A stretch of 16,260 nucleotides of DNA. Origin: Phellopilus nigrolimitatus (lineage: Eukaryota > Basidiomycota > Agaricomycetes > Hymenochaetales > Hymenochaetaceae). The translations under genes were made by a program, and so were the position numbers. Of this stretch, positions 1-8,600 are shown piece after piece. Position 1 is the first letter of the stretch. The number at the start of each line of letters is the position of its first letter. The DNA is taken from NCBI GenBank assembly GCA_021029095.1, contig JAJOHG010000505.1:1-16260 (forward strand). Direction: 5' to 3'. The notes under the pieces were generated by a model, which was not told the origin of the DNA, searched no databases, and saw only the letters and a program-made list of their open reading frames with translations.

Positions 1-79
1 GGCAGTAAGTCTTCGCAGACAATCTGTGCACACGCATATGTACAGACATGCCACACAATTGCCAGTACTTGAGCGAAGG

Positions 80-2261
80 CTAGCCATCGTCTAAACGCCT
101 TTTGTTGAAAGCACTTTTCACCGGGCTCTCGTTCGAAACGCTGTTGAGCCGCGAGCGAACGATTCTTGTGGTGCCAGGAGTCGCACGACGAGGAGAAGGG
201 TTAGGAGTCGCCTCCAAATCAAGTCGATTGATGAGACTGGCCAGATCAGAGGTTACAGCATCCAGAATTTGTATGACGCCTACAATGTCGTTAGATTGTT
301 TGATAGGGAAAAAAAAAGGTGTAAAATGAACCCGCCTTCCTCGTCTCCAATGATACCTCTGGGCCGCGGACGTCCGATCATTTGTTCAGATAGCGGTCGA
401 GCACGAGCCTTTTTCACCGGGGTTTCTGCCCTCTCGACAGGGCTAACTTCCGTCAATGTAGTCAAAGCCCCTGAATCGAAGCGCTCCGGGCTGGCAGTCT
501 CTAAAGTCAACATTGGCAGACTTGTCGACCTCTGGCGGTCATGCTTGGCTTGCTTCTGTTTCTCTACTTGTCCACTGGGATCTGAGTCTGAGAAAAGGGA
601 AAGTAAAGCAGGTCGTTTGCGTCCTGCTGTGCCCTTTCTACTTTCGCGAGGCTTACTTTCCTTGGACTTAGGATTGGCCGAGATTGATTCTGAACTGTGC
701 CTGAGTGTACGTCTTCCCTTGACTGTTTCGACTTGGTCGTCCCAGCGGACGGACGAGCCTGAACTGCTCTTTGACTCACGCCCGATGATAGGTTCGATCG
801 ACGAATTTGAGGCGTCGGACATCCCAGAATGCCTCTTGCCATTACGCACAGTCCCATTCGATGAGGTGGAAGTATATGTCGCCTGTGAAGAGACGGTACG
901 CACGGTGCCCGACAAGTCGGTACTTTTCCTGCTGAAGGTGCCTTTGAGTGCTTCAAAGCTACTTCGAGAAAGACGCGTGCTTCTCGTCCTTTCCTTCTTC
1001 CTCTTCTCTCTCTTTTTCTCCTTCCCTGACTTCTTTTCAAGCGGTGCCTCGACTTCATCGATAGACGTGTTTCTAAGCTGTGCCCAACTACCAATGCGCG
1101 CGAGAGAGCTCACGGAGCGCATCGCGCGCAAGGCGATGGACCCGTTCTTCGGTTTATCTTTATCCGAGACAAATGCCGCTGAACCGGCGGGCGTACTAGG
1201 ACGCGAGCCGAAGATGCTCGGAGACGTGTGAGTGCGAGTGTGGCCACAAGGTCGGGGAGTCTGCTCGTCCGGCAGAGGAACCGACACGAAACTAGTGCCC
1301 AGAAGATCAGGAGAAAAGGAGGGTTCATAACCAGTGAGACGTGGACTATGTTCGTCCGGCATAGGAACAGACACGAAATTGGTATTCAGGAGTTCCGGAG
1401 ACGAAAGAGTACGGTCGTGGCCGGTGGCGCGAGGCGTCTCTTCGTCGGGAAGAGGTACCGACACAAAGCTGGTGTTCAAGAACATGCCGGCATCGAACGA
1501 TTGAGAACGTTGCCGCGAATCGATGTTCTGAATGCGTTCAGGAGCTGTAAACAAGATTAGACGCGATGAAATTTAGATTAAACTGTTAACTCACAAGTTG
1601 AATGACGCGGCTTCTTTGTGTTAAGCTTGATATTTCCCTTTACACTTAGCTTGATGCTCCCCTTCGCATTCTCCTTCTCCTTCTCTTTCGTCTTCTCCTT
1701 CTCTTTGGAGTCCCTCCTCCCTCGTCCGATAGTCCACCACTTCTCCTTCTCTTCACTCTTCGCCTTGAACGGCACAGATCCTGGCTTCTCTTTCATCGTT
1801 TGCTCAACAACCTCCTTGCCCGTGTTCGTCACATCGCCTAGCGTACCCCAACGAACGCCATCGAGACCAGCGCGGGATTTCTTCTTCTTCAAAACGACAA
1901 TTTCGCCAATGTCGGGGTCATCCGCTGGATCCACGTAGATATCGAAACTCCTCCCCGCGGAAGACGGAGGCAAGCCGACGCGATGCGCAACGTCGCCGAT
2001 GTCCTTCCCCTTCTCGCCACGTTTACTCCCCAGCAGATTAAGCTTCGACTTCTTGGGGACAAGGCGCTTGCGTGTGTCCGTTTGAGCCTTGGGTGCCAAG
2101 ACAGTCGACGTTGCGGGTCCGTCTGCCGTCGGCGTGTCTGCGGCAGGAGTTGCTGTGGTCAAACGGATCGTAGGGACGGAGGGTGGAGATGGAGTAGCAT
2201 AGTCCGTCGTGCGGTTGATGGGCATGGGCGTGCGCGACAGAAGCGGGAGTGTATTGCGCAT
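80..2261 (-). CDS. Hypothetical low-complexity protein with triplicated FVSVPLPDE motif
   Basis: Three-exon model: 2261-1595, 1544-336, 279-80, giving 691 residues. The start is the ATG at 2261; the frame is open further upstream only with a TTG. Intron 1 (1545-1594) is GTGAGT...TTACAG. Intron 2 (280-335) needs a GC donor (AAG/GCGGGT) to keep frame, with CTAAC and TTGTAG at its end. The first 222 residues are Pro/Thr- then Lys-rich, including a KEKEKTKEKEKE run. Residues about 248-335 hold three 29-30-residue repeats. A basic Ser/Arg-rich stretch follows, and the tail (about 627-650) reads VIQILDAVTSDLASLINRLD, a likely amphipathic helix. No catalytic domain, signal peptide or membrane segment is visible; I infer a mostly disordered scaffold or regulatory protein. 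The pattern resembles conserved basidiomycete hypothetical proteins, but I assign no function. The TAG stop at 80-82 is only tentative: a further intron beginning GTGAAA near the end would let the protein run out of the window. Confidence 0.72.
280..335 (-). other. Probable GC-AG intron
   Basis: With donor GCGGGT at 335-330 and acceptor TTGTAG at 285-280, both flanking exons stay in one frame (phase 1) and the intron is 56 nt, the usual size here. It joins ...GDEEG to VIQILD. The GT donor at 336-337 context (GTTCAT) would break the frame. A GT donor at 356 (GTATCA, 77 nt) keeps frame but deletes the acidic GDEE segment. Confidence 0.55.
1216..1479 (-). repeat. Three tandem 29-30-residue coding repeats
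   Basis: Within the first gene the core FVSVPxPDExxPR recurs at residues about 249, 279 and 308. Each copy is preceded by L(N/G)T(S/N) and followed by a Thr/Gly/His and Ser/Pro spacer. Core residues are nearly invariant while spacers vary, so the unit looks selected as a short linear motif rather than a fresh DNA duplication. Confidence 0.85.
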
Positions 2262-3475
2262 GAAAGCTGATCCCAAATCTTGAGTTGTCGTTGAGTCAAG
2301 TCGTTGTACAGATCGTTAATAAAATATGAGAACGTCGATATACAGATCGTGATATACAAGCGTGGTTGATTTGCGAGATGAGTTGATGGTCAGTGCAGAA
2401 CGTAGTCGTGAGATGACCGTGTATTGTCTTGTGGTAATGGTTGATGAAGTATACTTGAAACTTGATAAGATTGCTTGGTAGATATTTTCTCGAATGGAAT
2501 GGCTCGTCTTCTTACAAAGACACCTTCGAGCACAGGTCAGATGTGTGGAACTTCGGCGCGTCGAGGACAGCTTCTGGGCTGGGACCGCTCACCTTCAGGC
2601 TCAAATGCTATTCGTTAGTCGGCTGTCAGCTCCACCGCAGGCCTTGCAAATACGGCGACGACGCGCAATAAATGCACCGTGACTTGGCCTGGCTGTGGAA
2701 GCGTTCTTGGACGAGGTCGAGGTGAACAACGATGGGCAAGAGCAAGTTGAACCGAAACGGACCAAGTTCAACATGCACTGCCTCTGCGGGTCCATGTTTG
2801 AGTTGTATTTACGCGTCACGACACGTAATGATCGCCTCTGGTTGCTCTCTAACTCCCTTGTATTTACGCTTCCCTCTATTTCTCCAGCATCTGAAAAATA
2901 CTCATGCCGAACGTTTGACTCCTAGCTTTTATTCATTCTTTTATTTTCCTTCCTAGAAATATCGCGAAATTTAGCCATCACATTGACATGATTGCAAGCT
3001 CGGGCCGATGATCCCACTCCTTTTAGATGGGCCGAAAAACGTTCTCTGTCTTTCTCTGTCTTTGTAAAGATACCGACGGCCAAAGTATCGAAAGCGAGTC
3101 GCCATGTCTAGAAACTTTCACCTTTTTCGGAAGGCTTTAAGTGATAGTGGCCGACTGTGAAATGCGCCATTGCATATACAAAAAGTGTGCAAAAACGGCA
3201 CTTTGTTAAGCTTATATCTCAGCAACTACTGAACAGGTTTTCATGATGATTCAAGTGGAACGTTGAAGGGAGCTTCTTGAAATATCTTATTCTGAATTTT
3301 AATTTGAGGGGCAACAATTATTTGAGAACTTGAAAAGTGACCCCCTTTTTAATCTGGCTCTACTGGCTGCACTCATTATCCGATGATTTGGCCACTAATA
3401 GCGTTTTGTAGGGAAGAAACTAGACTAATTAAAAAAAAAAAAAAAACCAAAGCAAAATATTGGGTCTGTGAGTTT

Positions 3476-3747
3476 CTATAGGTGTATCTTGTGTGTTCCA
3501 ATAATCTTGTGAGCCACTGTAACATAATTTGAAACCCTTTTAGAGTATCTTCTTTGGACAGCCGGAATCAAAGCCCTCGAAACATCCAAAGCAACTAACA
3601 TATCGAAAGTACCAGGAAAGTAGCTTGTTACGCGAGCGAAAGAGCCTCGATTATTGAGGTAACCCCGACGAGCTTCGTCATCGTCCAACTACGGTCCAAG
3701 ACTCGAGGAACAAGTTCTCCATCATCTTTTACGTATTCATTTACTCT
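3476..3747 (-). pseudogene. Possible frameshifted protein relic
   Basis: On the minus strand, two overlapping frames look like parts of one protein. One reads KDDGELVPRVLDRSW (about 3745-3690) and the next DDDEARRGYLNNRGSF and ARVTSYFPGTFDMLVALDVS (about 3690-3580). The frame changes near 3690 without splice signals. No family recognised. The case rests only on composition and on how the two frames abut. Confidence 0.2.
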
Positions 3748-3992
3748 TTCCTATCGCTCTTAGGACGAATCGTTATGGAAGAACAGATAGGAATCCAGAA
3801 GATAGATCCATGTCGAAAATGTGATTGCACGAGATTTCTGGCACGCTGACTTGCATTTTCTCAACGTCCTTCAAAGCTAAGAAGTCATCATTTGACTTTT
3901 AATTCAGGCTCGATGCCTCTCAGAACAAAAATACATCCAGTACCGGAGAACGGGGCTAAGTTTAAGTAAGGCAGAAACATGCAGATCGAGAG

Positions 3993-4244
3993 TTTTTGAA
4001 TCTCGATGAATTCGTCGCCTTGCCGGAGGGAAGAGCCAGAGCCAAAAAGAATGGCATACGGGCTAAGTTGCCGTTGGATCCGTTTATGATGAATGAGAAA
4101 ACAGAGGTTACTGTCGCCGACTTCTACTCAAGGTGTGGGTTACTGGATGACCTGGAATATGGCAGTCTTAAATCCATCCCAGAGCAGACTCAAGCAGGTG
4201 GTCGCCAATATATATTCAAGGCTGATTTCAGAAAAAGTCGTTGA
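3993..4244 (+). other. Orphan ORF fragment, unrecognised
   Basis: About 82 codons are open from TTG at 3996 to TGA. The composition is balanced and protein-like (LDEFVALPEGRARAKKNG, then KTEVTVADFYSRCGLLDDL). There is no ATG at the front, no stop-free extension upstream, and no family I recognise. It could be one exon of a lost gene or a transposon relic. Low confidence that it is expressed. Confidence 0.2.
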
Positions 4245-4343
4245 TGATTTCAGTTGAACGGTTTCAGTGGTATCCTTGACTGACAGAAAGGGGGGTTTTT
4301 TTTTTGAGAAATCTTAAGTGCCTCAAAATAGATAAACTTGAGG

Positions 4344-4351
4344 GCCCAAGA
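4344..4351. repeat. Left target-site duplication GCCCAAGA
   Basis: Exact octamer repeated at 4392-4399, directly abutting both ends of the 40-bp inverted repeat. Confidence 0.65.
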
Positions 4352-4391
4352 TAGTGTTGCCGTAGTTTGGTTTGGTCCTACGGCAACACTA
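4352..4391. mobile_element. 40-bp perfect inverted repeat flanked by 8-bp direct repeat (hAT-like mini element)
   Basis: Left arm TAGTGTTGCCGTAG (4352-4365) and right arm CTACGGCAACACTA (4378-4391) are perfect complements with a 12-nt spacer. The element is bounded by the identical octamer GCCCAAGA at 4344-4351 and 4392-4399. Known of hAT transposons: 8-bp target duplications and terminal repeats starting YARNG; TAGTG fits. I infer a minimal deletion derivative or footprint made almost only of its two ends. It has no coding capacity, so any movement would need a transposase supplied elsewhere. Confidence 0.7.
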
Positions 4392-4399
4392 GCCCAAGA
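4392..4399. repeat. Right target-site duplication GCCCAAGA
   Basis: Second exact copy of the octamer at 4344-4351. Together the pair marks a single insertion event. Confidence 0.65.
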
Positions 4400-4802
4400 G
4401 CGTACGGCCAAGTGTTTGAGTCAAAGCTAGTAAGTCGACGCATTTGTAAAGGTGATACGGGAGATTCAGTCGCTGTGACTTGTGGAAATATAATTTGTCA
4501 CAGCTGTCATAACTCACGGCGCGCACATGAGGGGAGGTGATCGCCTGGCAGACAACGCGTCCATGAGGGTATAAGTTTGGAGCGGAGTCCATTCCCAGCG
4601 AGGCTTTCGGGCCAGGTGAAGTCGCGAAATCGAGCACGTACATATATGTCCGGGTAGACACGTAAAGACAGTATGAGCCCTGCGCGCACGTGCGATCCGG
4701 AGCCGCAGGCATCGAAGAATTTCAAGCATTATAAAAACAATCCTGAGGTATATGTATATGATACAAGTGCAATCGCGATCGAAGCTACGCTACACCCAAC
4801 CG
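4400..4802. other. YKT6 3' flank, no gene seen
   Basis: About 400 bp downstream of the YKT6 stop. Short ORFs on the minus strand have no recognisable content. It presumably contains the YKT6 3' untranslated region. Confidence 0.5.
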
Positions 4803-5517
4803 CTACATCACAATGCAGCACGAGTTTTGCTGTCGGATTTATTAGCCCAGAGTATAGTGAGCTGAGCAAACGGAGATTTTCACCTTCTTGGCGGTCGAGT
4901 AGAAGCGCTTGCTCGAAGCGCCGAGTGCGTCAGAGCGGGCGACAAGGTCATCAAGCTTCTCGCCGCGTTCGAGCACAGACTCGATGGTCTTGTGGATAAT
5001 GATCTTGGTCTCGTCGAGTTCTGCCTGGACACGCATAATCGTGTCCGCCTTCTTCGGGTCCTGATACTCGACCAGATACTCATCGAGTTCGCGGAAGTCG
5101 ATCGATGCCGGGGTAGCGTACGATGAACGGGGAACCTTGTTCGAAAAAGCGTCGATGGCTTTGGTGAGGATGGAGAAGGCGGGGCGACGGGGGTACTCAG
5201 CGTCGGTAACCATGACCGCTGCAAGCGTGCCGTGCATGAGTTCATTGACAGCGAGCCAGATAAGTTGACGGAGACGGACCTGCGAGCTGCTCCTCGCCCC
5301 CACGGTTGTAGATATGAAAAACATAGTTGTTCTCTACGACGCTCTCGCGCTGGCCTTGGGGAATGCGCTCCGCGACTGTGCGAGTAAAGAAAGAGAGGAA
5401 TTCGCGGACGGTGCCGCGTTGGTAGAAGGAAAAAGAGGAAAGGTCCTGTGCACTGGAGAGCGCTGTCGCTGAGCCGTTGGGCGGAACCTCAAGCACGGAC
5501 AGCGCGTATATCCTCAT
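4803..5517 (-). CDS. YKT6: R-SNARE YKT6 (longin domain v-SNARE)
   Basis: Three exons: 5517-5280, 5218-4884, 4829-4803, giving 199 residues, the usual length of the family (198-200). Introns are 5219-5279 (GTCCGT...TTGCAG) and 4830-4883 (GTGAAA...GACAG, with CTAAT). The N-terminal longin domain starts MRIYALSV and contains SSFSFYQRGTVREFL; splicing restores LAAVMVTDAEYP. The SNARE motif (about 138-190) carries QAELDETKIIIHKTIESVLE, then RGEKLDDL with the zero-layer Arg. The 27-nt last exon encodes QNSCCIVM and the stop: a CC-aliphatic-Met tail, known in YKT6 for palmitoylation and prenylation of adjacent cysteines, which anchors the otherwise soluble protein. Known role: fusion at ER-Golgi, Golgi, vacuole and autophagosome membranes. 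It is divergent from SPF1 with a very short shared promoter. Nothing looks broken. Confidence 0.96.
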
Positions 5518-5656
5518 CGTAGCCGCTTGAGCAACTCAAACGTTGCTGTCCGCGTTGGGAGTCGGTTGCAGCGGTTTGTAAGCGTTCGTAAGCACTTCCT
5601 TTTCAGAATCTCCACGTCCGTCGCGACTTTCGACACCGTCCACGTCGTGCTTGATA
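5518..5656. promoter_or_regulatory. Short divergent promoter between YKT6 and SPF1
   Basis: Only about 139 bp separate the two start codons, so the genes must share control DNA and their 5' leaders may overlap. I see no TATA or CCAAT box. Splice-like GTAAGC (5578, 5588) and TTTTCAG (ends 5606) are too close together to form a normal intron. Confidence 0.6.
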
Positions 5657-8600
5657 ATGTGCGTATAATTTTCCAAATCTCCACCGATGTTACTGACAGA
5701 CGGCGGCGCAGGGTGTCGGTCACCATCGACTCGTCCGAAGTCGCGCGCGCGTCGCTACACACGCGCCTGCCCTGGTGGACGCACGTCTACACCGTCCCAT
5801 TCCTCGTCCTTTACCCGCTACTCGCCTATGCCTACCTCGTTCGCTACGACGACTGGCTCCGCTCAGAGGAGTGGACGTTCCTTGCCTGTGTCTCCCTCGG
5901 TGCAGGCCACGCTCTCAGCTTTCTTGCGACCCGCTGGAGCACAGCTGCTCTCGCATTCATCACATGCCGTCCCGCTTCCGATCTGCGTGCTGCTGACGCC
6001 GTCCGCATCGTCCCTGCGGAGCATAGAGGCAAGGGAGAGATCGTTCACCTTCGCAAAAAAGACGTACGTCGTATTCTTTTGGTTTTAAAATTTCTTTCGT
6101 TGATGTGTCTTTGACAGCCTGCAGACCCGTCAACGTATACATTCTCGTATCAGCAGGACACTTACGTCCTGCTCTCCGAAAACCCTCCGGTGTTTGCCCC
6201 GCTTCCGTACCCGTCTTCTGCCAGACCGCCGCTTGCAGAGTTCCAACTTCCCTCCGGGCGCGCCGCTCTCGGACTCACTGCATCCGACATCCCTAGCCTT
6301 CTCAGTCTGTACGGCAAAAATGAGTTCCACATCCCGATTCCTGCCTTCGGTGCGCTCTTCAGCGAACATGCCACCGCGCCCTTCTTCGTTTTTCAGATTT
6401 TCTGTGTCGCGCTTTGGTGCCTTGACGAGTACTGGTACTATTCCATCTTCACCCTTTTCATGCTCATCATGTTCGAGTGCACCGTTGTCTGGCAGCGCGT
6501 CCGCACACTCACTGAGTTCCGATCGATGAGCATCGAGCCCTATCCCATACATCGCTTCCGCGACGGCAGCTGGACCGTCATTCAATCTGACGAACTCCTC
6601 CCAGGCGACGTGGTTTCCGTCGCACGCCAGCAGTCCCACAAGGAGGGTACAACCGTCCCGGCAGACCTGCTCCTTCTTCGTGGCACCTGCATTGTCAACG
6701 AGGCCATGCTTTCGGGGGAGTCCACGCCTCTCCTTAAGGAATCAATTGAGCTTTTTGAGGGCGCCGAACGTCTCGACGTTGACGTCGCGCACAAAAATAG
6801 TGTCCTTTTCGGCGGGACAAAGGTCCTCCAATCGAGTAGCAGCAGCGCAAACGGAAATGCAAGCACAGGAGGACCTACGACCCCGGACAATGGCTGCCTT
6901 GCCGCCGTGCTTCGCACGGGCTTCGGCACTGCTCAGGGCTCGCTCGTGCGTACGATGCTATTTTCCTCGGAGCGTGTCTCGGCCAACACGCTCGAGTCCT
7001 TTCTTTTCATCGCCTTCTTGCTTGTCTTCGCTCTTGCCGCCTCGTCCTATGTTTGGGTTCAAGGACTAGCGCGCGGGCTCAAAAAGTCCAAGCTGCTCCT
7101 TGACTGTGTCATGATCGTCACTTCGGTCGTCCCGCCCGAGCTCCCCATGGAGCTCTCCTTGGCCGTAAATGCCTCGCTTGTCGCACTCCAGAAACATGCT
7201 GTCTTCTGCACCGAGCCCTTCCGCATCCCATTCGCGGGCCGTGTCGAAGTCTGCGCGTTCGACAAAACCGGCACGATCACGGCTGAGAGCCTTGTCGTCG
7301 AGGGGGTTGCGGGCATTGACCCTGCCGACGCGCGCCGCCTCGTACCTGTCCGTGAAACTAGGCGCGAAACTGCATTGTGTCTCGCCGCGGCACACGCACT
7401 CGTGCGTCTCGATGACGGCATGATCGTTGGCGACCCGATGGAAAAGGTCGCGCTTGAGGCGCTCGGCTGGAAGCTACTTACTGGGGACCGCGTCGCTCCC
7501 GACAGCGGCACCACCGTATCAGGTGCCGAGCTGCATATCCGCCGGCGCTTCCAGTTTTCCTCTGCGCTGAAACGCATGGCGACTGTTGCAACAGTGCAAA
7601 AGGGATCCGGAAGCGGACGAGCCTTGGTGAGCGTAAAGGGTGCCCCCGAGACGATTAAAACGATGCTCGCGCGCGTACCAAAAGAGTACGACGAGACGTA
7701 TAAGTACTTCACTCGCCGCGGAAGCCGTGTGCTCGCTCTCGCAGGGAAGGAGATGGACGGCAACGGAAACGATAAGGTATGCCTTACTCCTGGTCTCTCA
7801 CTCGGGTCGCTAACTAATGAGCTTTTTCCAGATTAATCACCTTGCACGCGAACAGGTCGAAAGCGAGCTCAACTTTGCTGGCTTCCTTGTTTTCCACTGT
7901 CCGCTAAAGGAAGACGCCGTCGAGACACTCAAAATGCTTGCGGAGTCTTCACATAGGGTGCATTTTATCTAAGTATTTGAGGCTTGAATGAGATTGCTCA
8001 TTTCTTTGGACAGTGCATTATGATAACTGGTGATAGTCCTCTGACTGCTGTGCATGTCGCGCGCGACGTCGAAATCGTGGACCGCGAGGCACTCATTTTA
8101 GATCTGAAAGAGAACCCGGGGCATGAAGCAGGTGGGGAAATCTGAGAAATTACATAGTGATTGGTAATACTGATCCACCTTTATGCAGATCTCGAATGGC
8201 GCACGGTCGATGAAACGAAGATTATTCCTGTAGATCCCTCCGCGCCATTTGATCAAACCCTACTCGACGAATATGACATTTGCATCACCGGTGCTGCGTT
8301 GAAGCAATATGAATCTCGCCCGTCTTGGTTGACGCTTGTTCAGCACACATGGGTGTACGCGCGAGTATCGCCCGCACAGAAGGAGCTCATTTTAACGACA
8401 CTCAAGTCGCTCGGATATGTCACGTTGATGGCGGGCGATGGCACGAACGACGTCGGCGCGCTCAAACACGCACATGTCGGTGTCGCGCTGCTCGACGGCA
8501 CGCCGGACGACCTCAAGAAGATCGCAGAGCACCAGCGCCTCGAACGCATCAAGAAGGTGTATGAAACGCAGCTCAAGGTCTCTGCGCGCTTCAACCAGGC

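Larger units (their letters stand above)
2262..4343. other. Long intergenic AT-rich stretch with ORF relics only
   Basis: No gene model could be supported here. The first 200 bp upstream of 2261 should hold the promoter of the minus-strand gene. AT-rich DNA around 3170-3450 ends in a run of 16 A (3431-3446). Two protein-like fragments, 3476-3700 (minus) and 3990-4244 (plus), have no start codon context or recognisable family. The stretch may be decayed mobile or duplicated DNA. Confidence 0.5.

Noticed and set aside
269..1231. 320-codon plus-strand ORF opposite the first gene
   Set aside because: It is the antisense shadow of the Ser/Lys-rich minus-strand coding exon. The minus frame has tandem protein repeats and splices in phase to flanking exons.
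2601..2960. Short ORFs with a Cys-containing WPGCG-like stretch near 2680
   Set aside because: It resembles part of a zinc finger, but the second Cys/His set is missing and the frame stops soon after.
3431..3446. A16 run as a retroposon tail
   Set aside because: No element body, reverse-transcriptase fragment or target duplication was visible on either side.
4842..5324. YKT6 ending KVKISVCSAHYTLG and starting MFFIST
   Set aside because: Both ends read through introns. Splicing restores the longin start and the CCIVM lipidation tail.
5578..5606. GTAAGC...TTTTCAG as a leader intron before SPF1
   Set aside because: It would be only 29 nt, shorter than any other intron in the window, with no branch site.
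5687..6088. ATG at 5687 as the SPF1 start
   Set aside because: It is in a different frame from the conserved SPF1 N-terminus and no splice pair joins the two frames sensibly.
7059..7763. 234-codon minus ORF inside SPF1
   Set aside because: It lies opposite the ATPase core with DKTGT and PPELP on the plus strand, so it is an antisense shadow.
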